Shown here: positions 1 through 7,511 of the stretch, piece after piece
Position numbering within the stretch: position 1 is the first letter of the stretch
Layout of the letters: every line of letters starts with the position of its first letter
Assembly: GCA_009699165.1 (NCBI GenBank)
Contig: WLOR01000046.1
Coordinates: 1 to 11,818 of the forward strand
Source: Actinomycetota bacterium
GTDB taxonomy: Bacteria > Actinomycetota > Actinomycetes > Nanopelagicales > Nanopelagicaceae
DNA: 11,818 bases
Direction: 5' to 3'
Position numbers and translations under genes: made by a program
Notes under the pieces: model-generated
Seen by the model: only the letters and a program-made list of their open reading frames with translations
Databases searched by the model: none
What the model was told of the DNA's origin: nothing

Positions 1-108
1 AGACGAGAGGGCTAAGTGGACTCCAATTACTTCATGTCCGGCCTCAACTGCACGGGCCGCGGCAACAGCAGAGTCCACTCCGCCGCTCATTGCTGCAATT
101 AACCTCAT
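1..108 (-). CDS. mnmA: tRNA 2-thiouridine(34) synthase MnmA, N-terminal part (cut by window start)
   Basis: Only the first 36 codons are present; the rest lies beyond position 1. The translation begins [20 protein letters not shown] and continues to HLALSS. SGGVDS (residues 8-13) is the ATP-binding PP-loop of the MnmA family, and the residues after it match the actinobacterial MnmA N-terminus closely. The enzyme adenylates C2 of the wobble uridine (U34) of Lys, Glu and Gln tRNAs and replaces the oxygen with sulfur, in the cytoplasm. The start ATG (108-106) overlaps the stop TGA of the upstream cysteine desulfurase (107-105) in an ATGA, so the two are very probably translationally coupled. A sulfur donor directly ahead of the thiolase fits a sulfur-relay pair. 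Another PP-loop ATPase is possible from so short a piece, but the context argues for MnmA. Confidence 0.9.
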   Translation of the reverse strand, partial: MRLIAAMSGGVDSAVAAARAVEAGHEVIGVHLALSS

Positions 109-1250
109 GAGATGTTTGCCGCCCTTCCACGGGCAATTACATCGGGCAACACCGACAGTACGTGCTCACATTCGCCCTTAGTACTTGTTGCACCAAATGA
201 AAATCGAAGCGATGACTGTGCAGTTTTATCACTATGCCCCATTGCTAGTAGAACGTGACTGGCTTCATGAACGCCAGCTGTGCAGGCCGAACCCGTTGAG
301 CATGAAATCTCTTGACTATCCATTAGGAGCAATAATGTATCGCTCTGCGTACCAGGAAAGGTTACATTTACTATTCCGGGCAAACGATCTGCCTCTAAAC
401 CATTTATTACAGCACCTGGAATTAAATCTTGCACTGCAGTGACGAATTGATCGCGCAGAGTTGTAACTAAATCACCATCGAAGTGCTTGCTTGCAGCTGC
501 AGCTGCAAATCCAATGATTCCCGGTGCATTGAGAGTTCCGCTTCGAATCTCACGCTCCTGTCCCCCGCCATGTAAGAGCGAGGGAATCTCAACCGTGCGT
601 TTTAGAATTAAAGCTCCGATTCCAAGTGGGCCACCAATCTTGTGGGCACTCAAAGACATTGCAGTTACACCTAAATCCGAAAATGAAAGTGGGATTTTCT
701 TAAAGCTTTGAACAGCATCGGTATGTACGGGAATTCCAGATGCGATTTTAACAATTTCCGAGATTGGCTGTAGAACGCCGGTTTCATTATTTGCATGCAT
801 CACTGAGATAACTGCAATCTCATCTGCCCGCGTTGAAAGTATTTTCTGTAGAAAAACTAAATCAACAACTCCATTTTTATCCACTGGAATCTCAATAACT
901 TCAGCGTTCTCATGTGTTGCCAACCAATGCGCAGGATCTAAAATTGCATGGTGCTCAATACTTGAAATCAGCACTAAGTTTTTGCCTTTATCGCGCCCCG
1001 CCCAATAAAGACCCTTTAAAGCCAAGTTATTGGCTTCGGTACCAGATGCAGTGAAGATTATTTCACTTGGTAGGCAACCAATTTCAGTGGCTAATGCCTC
1101 ACGAGCATCTTCTAATATCTTGCGAACTGCGCGCCCATGAGTGTGCAAGCTCGATGGATTACCCAACTGTGCCAACTGTGAAGTCATTGCAATTAATGCG
1201 CTCTCAACCATTGGCGTTGTTGCCGCATGATCGAGATAGATAGAAGACAT
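105..1250 (-). CDS. iscS: cysteine desulfurase (class V aminotransferase fold, NifS/IscS type)
   Basis: This PLP enzyme takes sulfur from L-cysteine as an enzyme persulfide, releasing alanine, for Fe-S clusters and tRNA thiolation. The 381-residue product opens with [10 protein letters not shown]. It shows [11 protein letters not shown] (70-80), SIEHHAIL with the PLP-stacking His101, NNETGV (154-159), HTDAVQS with Asp178, and [10 protein letters not shown] with the PLP lysine Lys204. The sulfur-carrying cysteine is Cys323 in STGSACTAG. The frame stays open far upstream, to 1718, but that part lies inside etfA in another frame and resembles no protein. ATG 1250 is chosen because the family begins there and an AGGA sits 8 bases ahead. 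It starts 10 bases after the etfA stop and overlaps mnmA by 4 bases, so it probably feeds MnmA. No IscU-type scaffold is seen. The name iscS follows the mycobacterial gene in the same position; nifS-like would be equally fair. Confidence 0.93.
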   Translation of the reverse strand: MSSIYLDHAATTPMVESALIAMTSQLAQLGNPSSLHTHGRAVRKILEDAREALATEIGCLPSEIIFTASGTEANNLALKGLYWAGRDKGKNLVLISSIEHHAILDPAHWLATHENAEVIEIPVDKNGVVDLVFLQKILSTRADEIAVISVMHANNETGVLQPISEIVKIASGIPVHTDAVQSFKKIPLSFSDLGVTAMSLSAHKIGGPLGIGALILKRTVEIPSLLHGGGQEREIRSGTLNAPGIIGFAAAAASKHFDGDLVTTLRDQFVTAVQDLIPGAVINGLEADRLPGIVNVTFPGTQSDTLLLLMDSQEISCSTGSACTAGVHEASHVLLAMGHSDKTAQSSLRFSFGATSTKGECEHVLSVLPDVIARGRAANIS

Positions 1251-1260
1251 AGTGCTAATC

Positions 1261-2214
1261 CTAGGCTTTTCGTGCGTTAACGCCCTCCGTTGCCTTGGGG
1301 AGCACGGCAAAGAGATCGCCAATGACACCAAAATCCGCGATTTCAAAGATGGGCGCTTCGGGATCTTTATTGATGACAACAATGGCCTTGCTGGTTTGCA
1401 TGCCGGCGCGGTGTTGTATTGCACCTGAGATTCCGCAGGCCACGTAGAGCTGTGGGCTAACTGTTTTTCCGGTCTGACCAACTTGATGTGAATGTGGGTA
1501 CCAGCCTGCATCAGTAGCCGCCCGAGATGCCCCAACTGCTGCACCGAGAGAATCGGCAAAGGCCTCAACTGCGGCAAAGTCCCCATTTGTTCCGCGACCA
1601 CCAGATACAACAATGTCGGCCTCTGTGAGTTCTGGACGTCCACCTTGAACTGGAGGCTGCGAAGATGTAACTGTTGCCTTCTTCGAACTCTGCGAAACAA
1701 GTAATGAAAGTGTTTCAACAGTCGGGCTTGCAGGTACTAAATCTGGAGAGATTGATTTTGGACGCACCGTAATAATCGGAGTTCCGTGAGAGATTTTGGA
1801 GGTTACAGTTGTTGAGCCACCAAAAATTAACTGAGTTACAGATAAATCTGCAGCAACATCTACTGCATCAGTAATGATTCCTGAATGTGTTTTAACTGCG
1901 GTTCGACCTGCAATCTCTTTTCCAAAGGCGTGGGAAGCGATTAAAACTGCTACAGGATTTTTTAACGAGATTACCTGTGCCAAAATATCGGCACCTGCAG
2001 CTACGCCATTGCCTGCAAAACTATCTGACTCAATCACAATTACATGTGAGATTGGGCCAACATTTATCGCAGCAGCACACTCTGCGCCTTGTCCAGGTGG
2101 CGCAAGTACAACTGCACTAACCTCACCGATCCGTGCTCCAGCCGTTGCTAGTTCGGCAGTAGTTTTACTTGCTTTTTTTCCAACAAAATCAGCCAAGATT
2201 AAGACAGTGCTCAT
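1261..2214 (-). CDS. etfA: electron transfer flavoprotein subunit alpha
   Basis: EtfA pairs with EtfB to carry electrons from acyl-CoA and other flavin dehydrogenases to a membrane quinone oxidoreductase; the alpha subunit binds FAD. The 317-residue protein has the usual length. Its N-terminal Rossmann-like domain starts [10 protein letters not shown]. The C-terminal FAD domain carries [10 protein letters not shown] (204-213), [20 protein letters not shown] (246-265), QHRAGM (267-272) and [20 protein letters not shown] (281-300), the strongest ETF-alpha signatures. A low-complexity Ser/Thr/Pro linker near 175-190 separates the domains. Its ATG (2214-2212) overlaps the etfB stop (2213-2211) in an ATGA, giving expected one-to-one coupled synthesis. 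No acyl-CoA dehydrogenase or ETF-quinone oxidoreductase lies nearby, so the electron donor cannot be read from context. Confidence 0.96.
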   Translation of the reverse strand: MSTVLILADFVGKKASKTTAELATAGARIGEVSAVVLAPPGQGAECAAAINVGPISHVIVIESDSFAGNGVAAGADILAQVISLKNPVAVLIASHAFGKEIAGRTAVKTHSGIITDAVDVAADLSVTQLIFGGSTTVTSKISHGTPIITVRPKSISPDLVPASPTVETLSLLVSQSSKKATVTSSQPPVQGGRPELTEADIVVSGGRGTNGDFAAVEAFADSLGAAVGASRAATDAGWYPHSHQVGQTGKTVSPQLYVACGISGAIQHRAGMQTSKAIVVINKDPEAPIFEIADFGVIGDLFAVLPKATEGVNARKA

Positions 2215-2996
2215 ATCAACTTCTTTTCTACTAAGTAAGTCACAAGTTGATCAGCACCGGATCCATCATCGGTAACTCGCACACCGGCTGCACGTGCGGG
2301 TCGAAGAACCGCGTCAACTACCATCGACCAAGAGTTTTCAACTTCAAGGCCTACTGCAGCTAAATCCTTAACTTCAATTACTTTTTTCTTTGCTGCCATA
2401 ATTCCTTTAAATGAGGGATAACGTGGCTCATTTATCTTTTCAACAACTGAGATAACAACTGGAAACTCTCCAAAGATCTCATCGACTCCCGCCTCAGTCA
2501 CACGGGTGATTGATACCTTTTTAGTCGACGGATCAACAGTGACTGCCGAAGCAAAGGTAAGTTGGGCCGATTCAAGGCGCTCGGCCAACATCGCCGGCAC
2601 AACGCTCATTCGCGCGTCGGTTGATTCCGTTCCGCAGATGACTACATCAAAACCGCCGTGTGAAATCACTTGTGCCAATACCTTTGATGTAGTCAGAGCA
2701 TCTGCGCCAGCCAACTTTGCATCGCTAATTAAAATCGCATCATTAGCGCCCATCGATAGCGCCTTGCGAATCGCCTCAGTTGCGCGCTCTGGTCCCATTG
2801 AGATCACAGTCACGGTGTTCGGACCACCCTCTTCATTTCCATCATGGGCCTCAACTATCCGCAACGCCTCCTCGATGGCATATTCATCCAGATCATTGAG
2901 AACTGCATCGACATTCACGCGATCCAAGAGACCATTGACCATCTTTTTCTCAGCCCATGAGTCTGGGACCTGCTTGATACATACAGCTATCTTCAT
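2211..2996 (-). CDS. etfB: electron transfer flavoprotein subunit beta
   Basis: This is the partner of EtfA, which in most ETFs binds AMP structurally and docks on the dehydrogenase. The 261-residue product starts MKIAVCIKQVPDS, the standard ETF-beta opening. It has LNDLDEYAIEEALRI (33-47), a nucleotide-binding stretch GTESTDARMSVVPAMLAE (122-139), and the ETF-beta signature NEPRYPSFKGIMAAKKK (189-205). It is the first gene of the minus-strand unit etfB-etfA-cysteine desulfurase-mnmA, an order I recall from mycobacteria (fixA-fixB-iscS-trmU). No clear Shine-Dalgarno precedes ATG 2996. Instead a TANNNT-type -10 box sits 7 bases upstream, so a leaderless mRNA is possible. The gene is divergent from glgX across 68 bases. 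Confidence 0.96.
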   Translation of the reverse strand: MKIAVCIKQVPDSWAEKKMVNGLLDRVNVDAVLNDLDEYAIEEALRIVEAHDGNEEGGPNTVTVISMGPERATEAIRKALSMGANDAILISDAKLAGADALTTSKVLAQVISHGGFDVVICGTESTDARMSVVPAMLAERLESAQLTFASAVTVDPSTKKVSITRVTEAGVDEIFGEFPVVISVVEKINEPRYPSFKGIMAAKKKVIEVKDLAAVGLEVENSWSMVVDAVLRPARAAGVRVTDDGSGADQLVTYLVEKKLI

Positions 2997-3003
2997 GGCC
3001 GAT

Positions 3004-3009
3004 ATGTTA
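3004..3009 (-). promoter_or_regulatory. candidate -10 box for a leaderless etfB transcript
   Basis: On the minus strand TAACAT lies here, 7 bases before the etfB ATG (2996). It matches the actinobacterial TANNNT pattern, and a transcript would start at or next to the A of the start codon. No Shine-Dalgarno is visible in the same stretch, which supports this reading. I see no convincing -35 box. This is inference from motif and spacing only. Confidence 0.4.
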
Positions 3010-3052
3010 CTGATGAGTAATAGAAAAGGGCAATGAAGCCGCGCACTTAGGG

Positions 3053-3058
3053 CATTAT
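3053..3058 (+). promoter_or_regulatory. candidate -10 box for a leaderless glgX transcript
   Basis: CATTAT (4 of 6 matches to TATAAT) ends 6 bases before the GTG start of glgX at 3065, placing +1 on or near the start codon. The only Shine-Dalgarno-like bases, AGGG at 3049-3052, are 12 bases from the GTG, which is too far for good use. The -35 region is weak. The box shares the 68-base divergent region with the etfB promoter. Confidence 0.3.
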
Positions 3059-3064
3059 TGCGCC

Positions 3065-5173
3065 GTGCTACCTGCAGATCCTAGAACCCTTGGTGCGACT
3101 GTGACCGAAGGCGGAGCAAACTTTGCCATCTGGTCAAATGCAGCTGACGCGGTAGAGCTATGCCTTTTCAATGAGATCAATGGCTCACTTGTTGAGACTC
3201 GCTTTGCCATGTCCCATCGCAATGGACCAATCTGGCATGGGTATTTAGCAGGTGTACGCCCAGGTCAACGCTATGGATATCGCATCTATGGTCCATGGGC
3301 ACCTGAGCATGGAGTTCGTTTCAACGCTGCGAAGTTATTGATAGACCCCTACACCCATCAGCTTGCTGGTGATTTGTCATATGTGCCTGAGATTTATGGA
3401 CATGTTGCTACCGATAGCACTGGTGCCGGTGATTTAAACCTTCGCGATGATCGCGATAGTGCGGCCTATGTTCCACATTCAGTTGTCACAAATTTTCAAC
3501 CTCGCGCAATTGAGCGACCATTAATCTCTTGGTCTCAGATGATTATCTATGAAGCACACGTGCAGGGATTAACTGCTAAGAATTTAGAGATTCCAGAACA
3601 CGAACGTGGAACTTACAAAGCACTAGGCCACCCCAGCACAATTGCACATTTAAAGTCAATTGGAATTACAGCACTTGAACTATTGCCGATCGCCGCATCT
3701 TTAACTGAACCTGCAATCCATAACCGTGGAAGAAGAAACTATTGGGGCTATAACTCAATTGCTTTTAGCGCACCGAATCCAAATTATGCGTCGACTTCTG
3801 ATCCGATTAGCGAACTTCAGTGGGCTGTTGATCAGTTACATAGCGCTGGAATCGAAGTGATATTGGATGTTGTTTACAATCACACAGCCGAAGGAGGCGT
3901 TGGTGGACCAACACTCTCGTACAAAGGTATTGATAACAAGGGTTACTACCGTCACGATGGCCACGGAAACTATGTAGATGTCACTGGTTGCGGAAACACT
4001 TTCGCTGCTAGTAACCCACACTCTGTTCGTCAAATAGTTGATTCTCTCAGATGGTGGATTGAAGTAATAGGAGTAGATGGTTTTCGTTTTGATTTAACAA
4101 CTGCGCTGTATACAAGCGACAGTGCATTTAATTCATCGCTTATGTCGGCAATCGGGGCAGATTCAGTACTTCGAAACTTTAAGATGATCGCCGAACCATG
4201 GGATGTCACTAGATATTCCTTGGGAGATTTTCCACACCCCTGGCGTGAATGGAATGACGTTTATCGTGACTCTGTCCGCCAATTCTGGCTAGGCGATCTT
4301 GAACGCGGCTTTGGTGAAGGCGTTTCTGACATCGCCAGTAGCGTGAGTGGCTCAAGCTCTATCTTCTACTATCGGGGACCAACTTCAAGTATCAACTTCA
4401 TCGCAGCACACGATGGTTTTACATTGCATGACATGGTCACCTACAACGTAAAAAATAACCTGCCCAATGGTGAAGCAAATGCCGACGGAAGTGATTCCAA
4501 CAGATCTTGGAACGTCGGTGTTGAGGGTGAGAGTCAAAACCTCGACATTGCGAGTATTCGACATCGACTCAAAAAATCCATGTTGGCAACCTTGATGTTG
4601 TCCTCTGGCGTACCGATGCTAAACATGGGTGATGAAGTCAGTAGGACTCAGAATGGATCCAACAACGCTTATTCATTACCGCTCTCTTTTTCGCAGGAAA
4701 GTAGTGAAACTTTTAATGGCGGGTGGGCTCTACCTTGGGATTTATCAAATGAGTCGGCAGATATTTTGGCGACAGTTCAAACGCTCTCTCAAATTCGAAA
4801 GACATACCTAGCCGACGTTGCCTCTGAGTTTTTTACTGGGATAGTCGATCAAGGAACCAAACGTAAAGATATAGCCTGGTTTTCACTTGGTGGTCGTGAG
4901 ATGACGGATAATCACTGGGCCGATGGCGAGAAACGTAGCATCACCGTTTTTGTTGAGGCAGATCCTACGCGTGGATTATTAATCTTAATGAATTCATCCA
5001 CTGCAGAGACTGTCTTTACTCTTCCCGATCAACAATGGGGCGAAACCTTTCGCTGTATTTTTGATGCGAGCAAAGATGTAGCAACATATGAGCCTGTTAT
5101 TGCGATGCCTAGAGCAAAGATTTCACTTCCCCACCATAGTTCGCAAGTCTGGCTAGTTTCTCGTACTAGGTAG
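3065..5173 (+). CDS. glgX: glycogen debranching enzyme GlgX (GH13 isoamylase type)
   Basis: GlgX hydrolyses alpha-1,6 branch points of glycogen or limit dextrin in the cytoplasm. The 702-residue protein has the family length. An N-terminal CBM48 domain (about 8-100; PRTLGATVTEGGANFAIWSN at 6-25) precedes a GH13 barrel. Barrel motifs are ILDVVYNHTAEGG (266-278), GVDGFRFDL with nucleophile Asp343, MIAEPWDV with acid/base Glu377, and FIAAHDGFTLHDMVTYN with the third acid Asp450. NRSWNVGVEGE (479-489) and MLNMGDEV are typical of GlgX/TreX. A small beta-rich C-terminal domain follows. GTG 3065 is the first possible start after an in-frame TGA at 3014-3016, and the protein already begins where the family does. 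It stands 32 bases ahead of fabD with no visible terminator, so read-through into the fatty-acid operon is plausible. No other glycogen gene is in view. Confidence 0.95.
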   Translation: MLPADPRTLGATVTEGGANFAIWSNAADAVELCLFNEINGSLVETRFAMSHRNGPIWHGYLAGVRPGQRYGYRIYGPWAPEHGVRFNAAKLLIDPYTHQLAGDLSYVPEIYGHVATDSTGAGDLNLRDDRDSAAYVPHSVVTNFQPRAIERPLISWSQMIIYEAHVQGLTAKNLEIPEHERGTYKALGHPSTIAHLKSIGITALELLPIAASLTEPAIHNRGRRNYWGYNSIAFSAPNPNYASTSDPISELQWAVDQLHSAGIEVILDVVYNHTAEGGVGGPTLSYKGIDNKGYYRHDGHGNYVDVTGCGNTFAASNPHSVRQIVDSLRWWIEVIGVDGFRFDLTTALYTSDSAFNSSLMSAIGADSVLRNFKMIAEPWDVTRYSLGDFPHPWREWNDVYRDSVRQFWLGDLERGFGEGVSDIASSVSGSSSIFYYRGPTSSINFIAAHDGFTLHDMVTYNVKNNLPNGEANADGSDSNRSWNVGVEGESQNLDIASIRHRLKKSMLATLMLSSGVPMLNMGDEVSRTQNGSNNAYSLPLSFSQESSETFNGGWALPWDLSNESADILATVQTLSQIRKTYLADVASEFFTGIVDQGTKRKDIAWFSLGGREMTDNHWADGEKRSITVFVEADPTRGLLILMNSSTAETVFTLPDQQWGETFRCIFDASKDVATYEPVIAMPRAKISLPHHSSQVWLVSRTR

Positions 5174-5205
5174 TAATTGGCATAAGTGAGTAATATTGAG
5201 GAATC

Positions 5206-6114
5206 ATGTTGGCAATAATCGCACCCGGTCAGGGTTCTCAAACTCCGGGAATGATTGCCGGTTGGATTGAGGACTCTTCGTCAAGGCAGTTACTTGCAAG
5301 TTGGTCACAGGCAATCGATTTAGATTTAGAAAAATTAGGAACAATTGCAGATGCCGATGAGATCAAAGATACTGCTAACGCCCAGCCACTAATAGTTGCA
5401 ACATCATTACTTGCCGCACATGCATTGGATATTAAAAATCCAACCGTTGTCTCGGGTCACTCAGTGGGTGAACTCACTGCAGCTGCTCTCTGCGCAGCAG
5501 TGAGCGAAATCGATGCACTCAGAATTGTGCGAACCCGTGGCGTTGAAATGGCTAAGGCTGCAGCCCAATCCCCTTCTGGAATGTCGGCAGTGCTAGGGGG
5601 TCAGCGACTTGATGTTCTATCTGCAATTAACTCACTGGGTCTAATCGCTGCAAATGATAATGGCGGGGGTCAAATTGTTGCCGCTGGCGATTTATCTGCC
5701 CTCGCAGAACTTAGTGAAAACCCACCTGCGGGCGCGCGTGTAAGAGCTTTGGCTGTTGCTGGTGCTTTTCATACTCCTTTTATGAATAGCGCCGTAGCAC
5801 CGCTTCAGAGTTTGACCGAGGCTATGACAGTCAATGAGGCACACATCCCCTTCATCTCCAATAGAGATGGCGGTGCGGTGACCAACGGATCCCAAATCCT
5901 GCTGCAGATAGTCAACCAGATTTCTAATCCCGTTCGCTGGGATCTCTGCATGGATACATTATTAAGTATGGGAGTTACAGGTGTCATTGAGTTGGCACCA
6001 GCCGGAACGCTGATTGGCTTAATCAAGCGAGCAGCTAGTCAGATCGAAGGCTTTGCGTTAAAAACTCACAATGACATTAAGGCAGCACGCGAGTTTGCAG
6101 AGAGGCACGCATGA
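5206..6114 (+). CDS. fabD: malonyl-CoA:ACP transacylase FabD
   Basis: FabD moves malonyl from CoA to the phosphopantetheine of acyl carrier protein, providing the extender unit for type II fatty-acid synthesis. The 302-residue protein starts MLAIIAPGQGSQTPGM (oxyanion-loop GQGSQ). It has the nucleophile Ser86 in GHSVGE, Arg111 in TRGVEMAKA, which should bind the malonyl carboxylate, and the catalytic His189 in GAFHTPFM. NPVRWDLCMDTL near the C-terminus is also typical. GAGGA (5198-5202) stands 3 bases before ATG 5206, close but usable. TAATAT at 5191-5196 could be a -10 box giving the fab genes their own start, though it sits very close to the ATG. The stop overlaps the fabH start by 4 bases. 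No fabR/PucR-type regulator gene precedes it, unlike Streptomyces as I recall that cluster. Confidence 0.96.
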   Translation: MLAIIAPGQGSQTPGMIAGWIEDSSSRQLLASWSQAIDLDLEKLGTIADADEIKDTANAQPLIVATSLLAAHALDIKNPTVVSGHSVGELTAAALCAAVSEIDALRIVRTRGVEMAKAAAQSPSGMSAVLGGQRLDVLSAINSLGLIAANDNGGGQIVAAGDLSALAELSENPPAGARVRALAVAGAFHTPFMNSAVAPLQSLTEAMTVNEAHIPFISNRDGGAVTNGSQILLQIVNQISNPVRWDLCMDTLLSMGVTGVIELAPAGTLIGLIKRAASQIEGFALKTHNDIKAAREFAERHA

Positions 6115-7130
6115 GCATAAAACTTCCACAAGTTGGCAACAGTCAGATTCTCTCTGTTGGTTCGTATCGCCCCAAGAGGCTGGTACCTAATAGCGAAATA
6201 GTTGAACGTATCGAATCAAATGATGAGTGGATTCAGCAACGCACCGGAATTCAAAGCCGACGTTTTGCTGGTCCCGATGAAACTGTAATTTCAATGGCTC
6301 AAGCCGCATGCGAATCAGCACTCAAGCGAGCGAATCTAACTATGGCCGAAGTCGATACGTTGATTCTTGCGACGATTTCGTATCCCTTTCAAGCACCAAG
6401 TGCAGCAACTGAACTCATAAATGTTTTAGGTAATCCAAAGGCCGCAGCCTTTGACATAAGTGCAGCCTGTGCTGGCTTTTGTTATGGCGTTGCGATGGCT
6501 AGTGATTTGGTGCGTGCAGGAACTTCAAAAAATGTTTTAGTTGTTGGAGTTGAAAAACTTTCAGATTTCACAGATCCAGATGATCGCGCAACCGCATTTA
6601 TCTTTGCCGATGGTGCCGGCGCAGTCATTATTGGACAAAGCACAGAGCCACGGATTGGACCAGTTGTTTGGGGATCAGATGCCGATGCTCGCGATGCAAT
6701 TGTTCTAAACCCTGCCTATACCGAGTTTAGGAATGCACCAGAAAAAGGTGTCGCCGAACTCGGTTGGCCAAATATTTCTCAGCAAGGTCAGGCCGTCTAT
6801 CGCTGGGCAGTTTTTACCGTGAGCAAAGTTGGTATCAAGGCCCTTGAAGCAGCAGGGGTACGCCCCGATGAACTCGGTGCATTTATTCCGCATCAAGCGA
6901 ATATGCGCATCATCGAGTCAATGGCTAAAGAGATAAAGCTTCCGGAGAACGTTGTCATCGCCGATGACATTCGAGTCAATGGAAATACTTCAGCGGCATC
7001 GATTCCGCTTGCAATGGATATTCTCCTTGAACAGCATCCCGAACTGCACGCAACGTTAGCGCTCTTGATTGGATATGGCGCAGGCCTTGTATATGCCGCT
7101 CAAGTGGTGCAATTACCCCCTGCTCCTTGA
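6111..7130 (+). CDS. fabH: beta-ketoacyl-ACP synthase III FabH
   Basis: FabH starts fatty-acid synthesis by condensing an acyl-CoA primer with malonyl-ACP. The 339-residue protein shows the thiolase-fold catalytic triad: Cys120 in DISAACAGFCYG, His261 in FIPHQANMRIIES, and Asn292 in VNGNTSAASIPLAM. SNDEWIQQRTGI (36-47) is also characteristic. At the position of E. coli Phe87, which limits that enzyme to short straight primers, this protein has Ala95 (YPFQAPSAA, aligned without gaps), so a roomier primer pocket is likely. ATG 6111 overlaps the fabD stop (ATGA), implying coupled translation. A 111-base gap with promoter-like sequence follows before acpP. Confidence 0.96.
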   Translation: MSIKLPQVGNSQILSVGSYRPKRLVPNSEIVERIESNDEWIQQRTGIQSRRFAGPDETVISMAQAACESALKRANLTMAEVDTLILATISYPFQAPSAATELINVLGNPKAAAFDISAACAGFCYGVAMASDLVRAGTSKNVLVVGVEKLSDFTDPDDRATAFIFADGAGAVIIGQSTEPRIGPVVWGSDADARDAIVLNPAYTEFRNAPEKGVAELGWPNISQQGQAVYRWAVFTVSKVGIKALEAAGVRPDELGAFIPHQANMRIIESMAKEIKLPENVVIADDIRVNGNTSAASIPLAMDILLEQHPELHATLALLIGYGAGLVYAAQVVQLPPAP

Positions 7131-7139
7131 GATTTACGC

Positions 7140-7177
7140 CACTCACGCGCGCTGATACTCGTAAGTAAGTGTTTTTT
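7140..7177 (+). terminator. weak hairpin plus T-run after fabH
   Basis: CACTCAC (7140-7146) can pair with GTAAGTG (7165-7171) with one mismatch, and TTTTTT follows directly (7172-7177). This is the shape of an intrinsic terminator or attenuator, but the stem is short, AT-containing, and its loop is 18 bases. At most it probably trims part of the fabD-fabH transcripts ahead of acpP. Confidence 0.3.
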
Positions 7178-7179
7178 CA

Positions 7180-7212
7180 TAGACAATAACGACCTATCGA
7201 TAACATATAAAT
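7180..7212 (+). promoter_or_regulatory. candidate internal promoter for acpP-fabF-accD6
   Basis: TAGACA (7180-7185, 5 of 6 to TTGACA) is followed by TAACAT (7201-7206, TANNNT type) after 15 bases, or by TATAAA (7206-7211) after 20; neither spacing is ideal. The perfect palindrome TATCGATA (7195-7202) overlaps the -10 region and could be an operator or chance. It lies in the only large gap (7131-7241) within the fatty-acid genes. A separate promoter makes sense because acyl carrier protein is needed in large excess over the enzymes. Evidence is motif-like sequence and position only. Confidence 0.4.
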
Positions 7213-7241
7213 AAACCAGCTAACGGATGGAATGAATAAAA

Positions 7242-7490
7242 ATGGCACTTGCACAAGCTGATGTACTTGCAGGATTAAAAGAGATCGTTGAAGAAGTAGC
7301 TGGAATTCCTGCTGCATCGATTGAGATGGATAAAAACTTCACAGAAGATCTAGATGTTGACTCACTCAGCATGGTTGAAGTTGTCGTAGCTGCTGAAGAG
7401 CGCTTTGGCGTCAAGATTCCAGATGAGGCAGTAACTGATCTTGTCACAGTCGGCGACGCCGTTAACTTCATCGTAAACGCAGCTAACTAA
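7242..7490 (+). CDS. acpP: acyl carrier protein
   Basis: This small acidic carrier holds the growing fatty acid on a phosphopantetheine arm. The 82-residue length is normal. The attachment site is Ser41 in DLDVDSLSMVEVVV, followed by the recognition helix EERFGVKIPDEAV, rich in Asp and Glu as needed for docking to FabD, FabH and FabF. GGA at 7229-7231 is about 10 bases ahead of ATG 7242, a loose Shine-Dalgarno. The gene sits between fabH and fabF, where actinobacterial type II systems place it, and begins after a promoter-like gap. fabF follows after 21 bases. Confidence 0.97.
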   Translation: MALAQADVLAGLKEIVEEVAGIPAASIEMDKNFTEDLDVDSLSMVEVVVAAEERFGVKIPDEAVTDLVTVGDAVNFIVNAAN

Positions 7491-7511
7491 TACATTAAGT
7501 AGAGAGTTTAA

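Noticed and set aside
1251..1718. Open frame extending the cysteine desulfurase by 156 residues at its N-terminus
   Set aside because: It lies inside etfA in another frame, has a sequence unlike any domain, and the family starts at [13 protein letters not shown] with a good ribosome site.
2506..3036. 176-codon plus-strand frame opposite etfB
   Set aside because: Ser/Thr/Ala-rich mirror of a certain ETF-beta gene; its end also runs through the divergent promoter region.
7232..7261. Nine-codon frame overlapping the acpP start
   Set aside because: Short frames of this size arise by chance, and the product has no leader-peptide pattern such as repeated amino acids.
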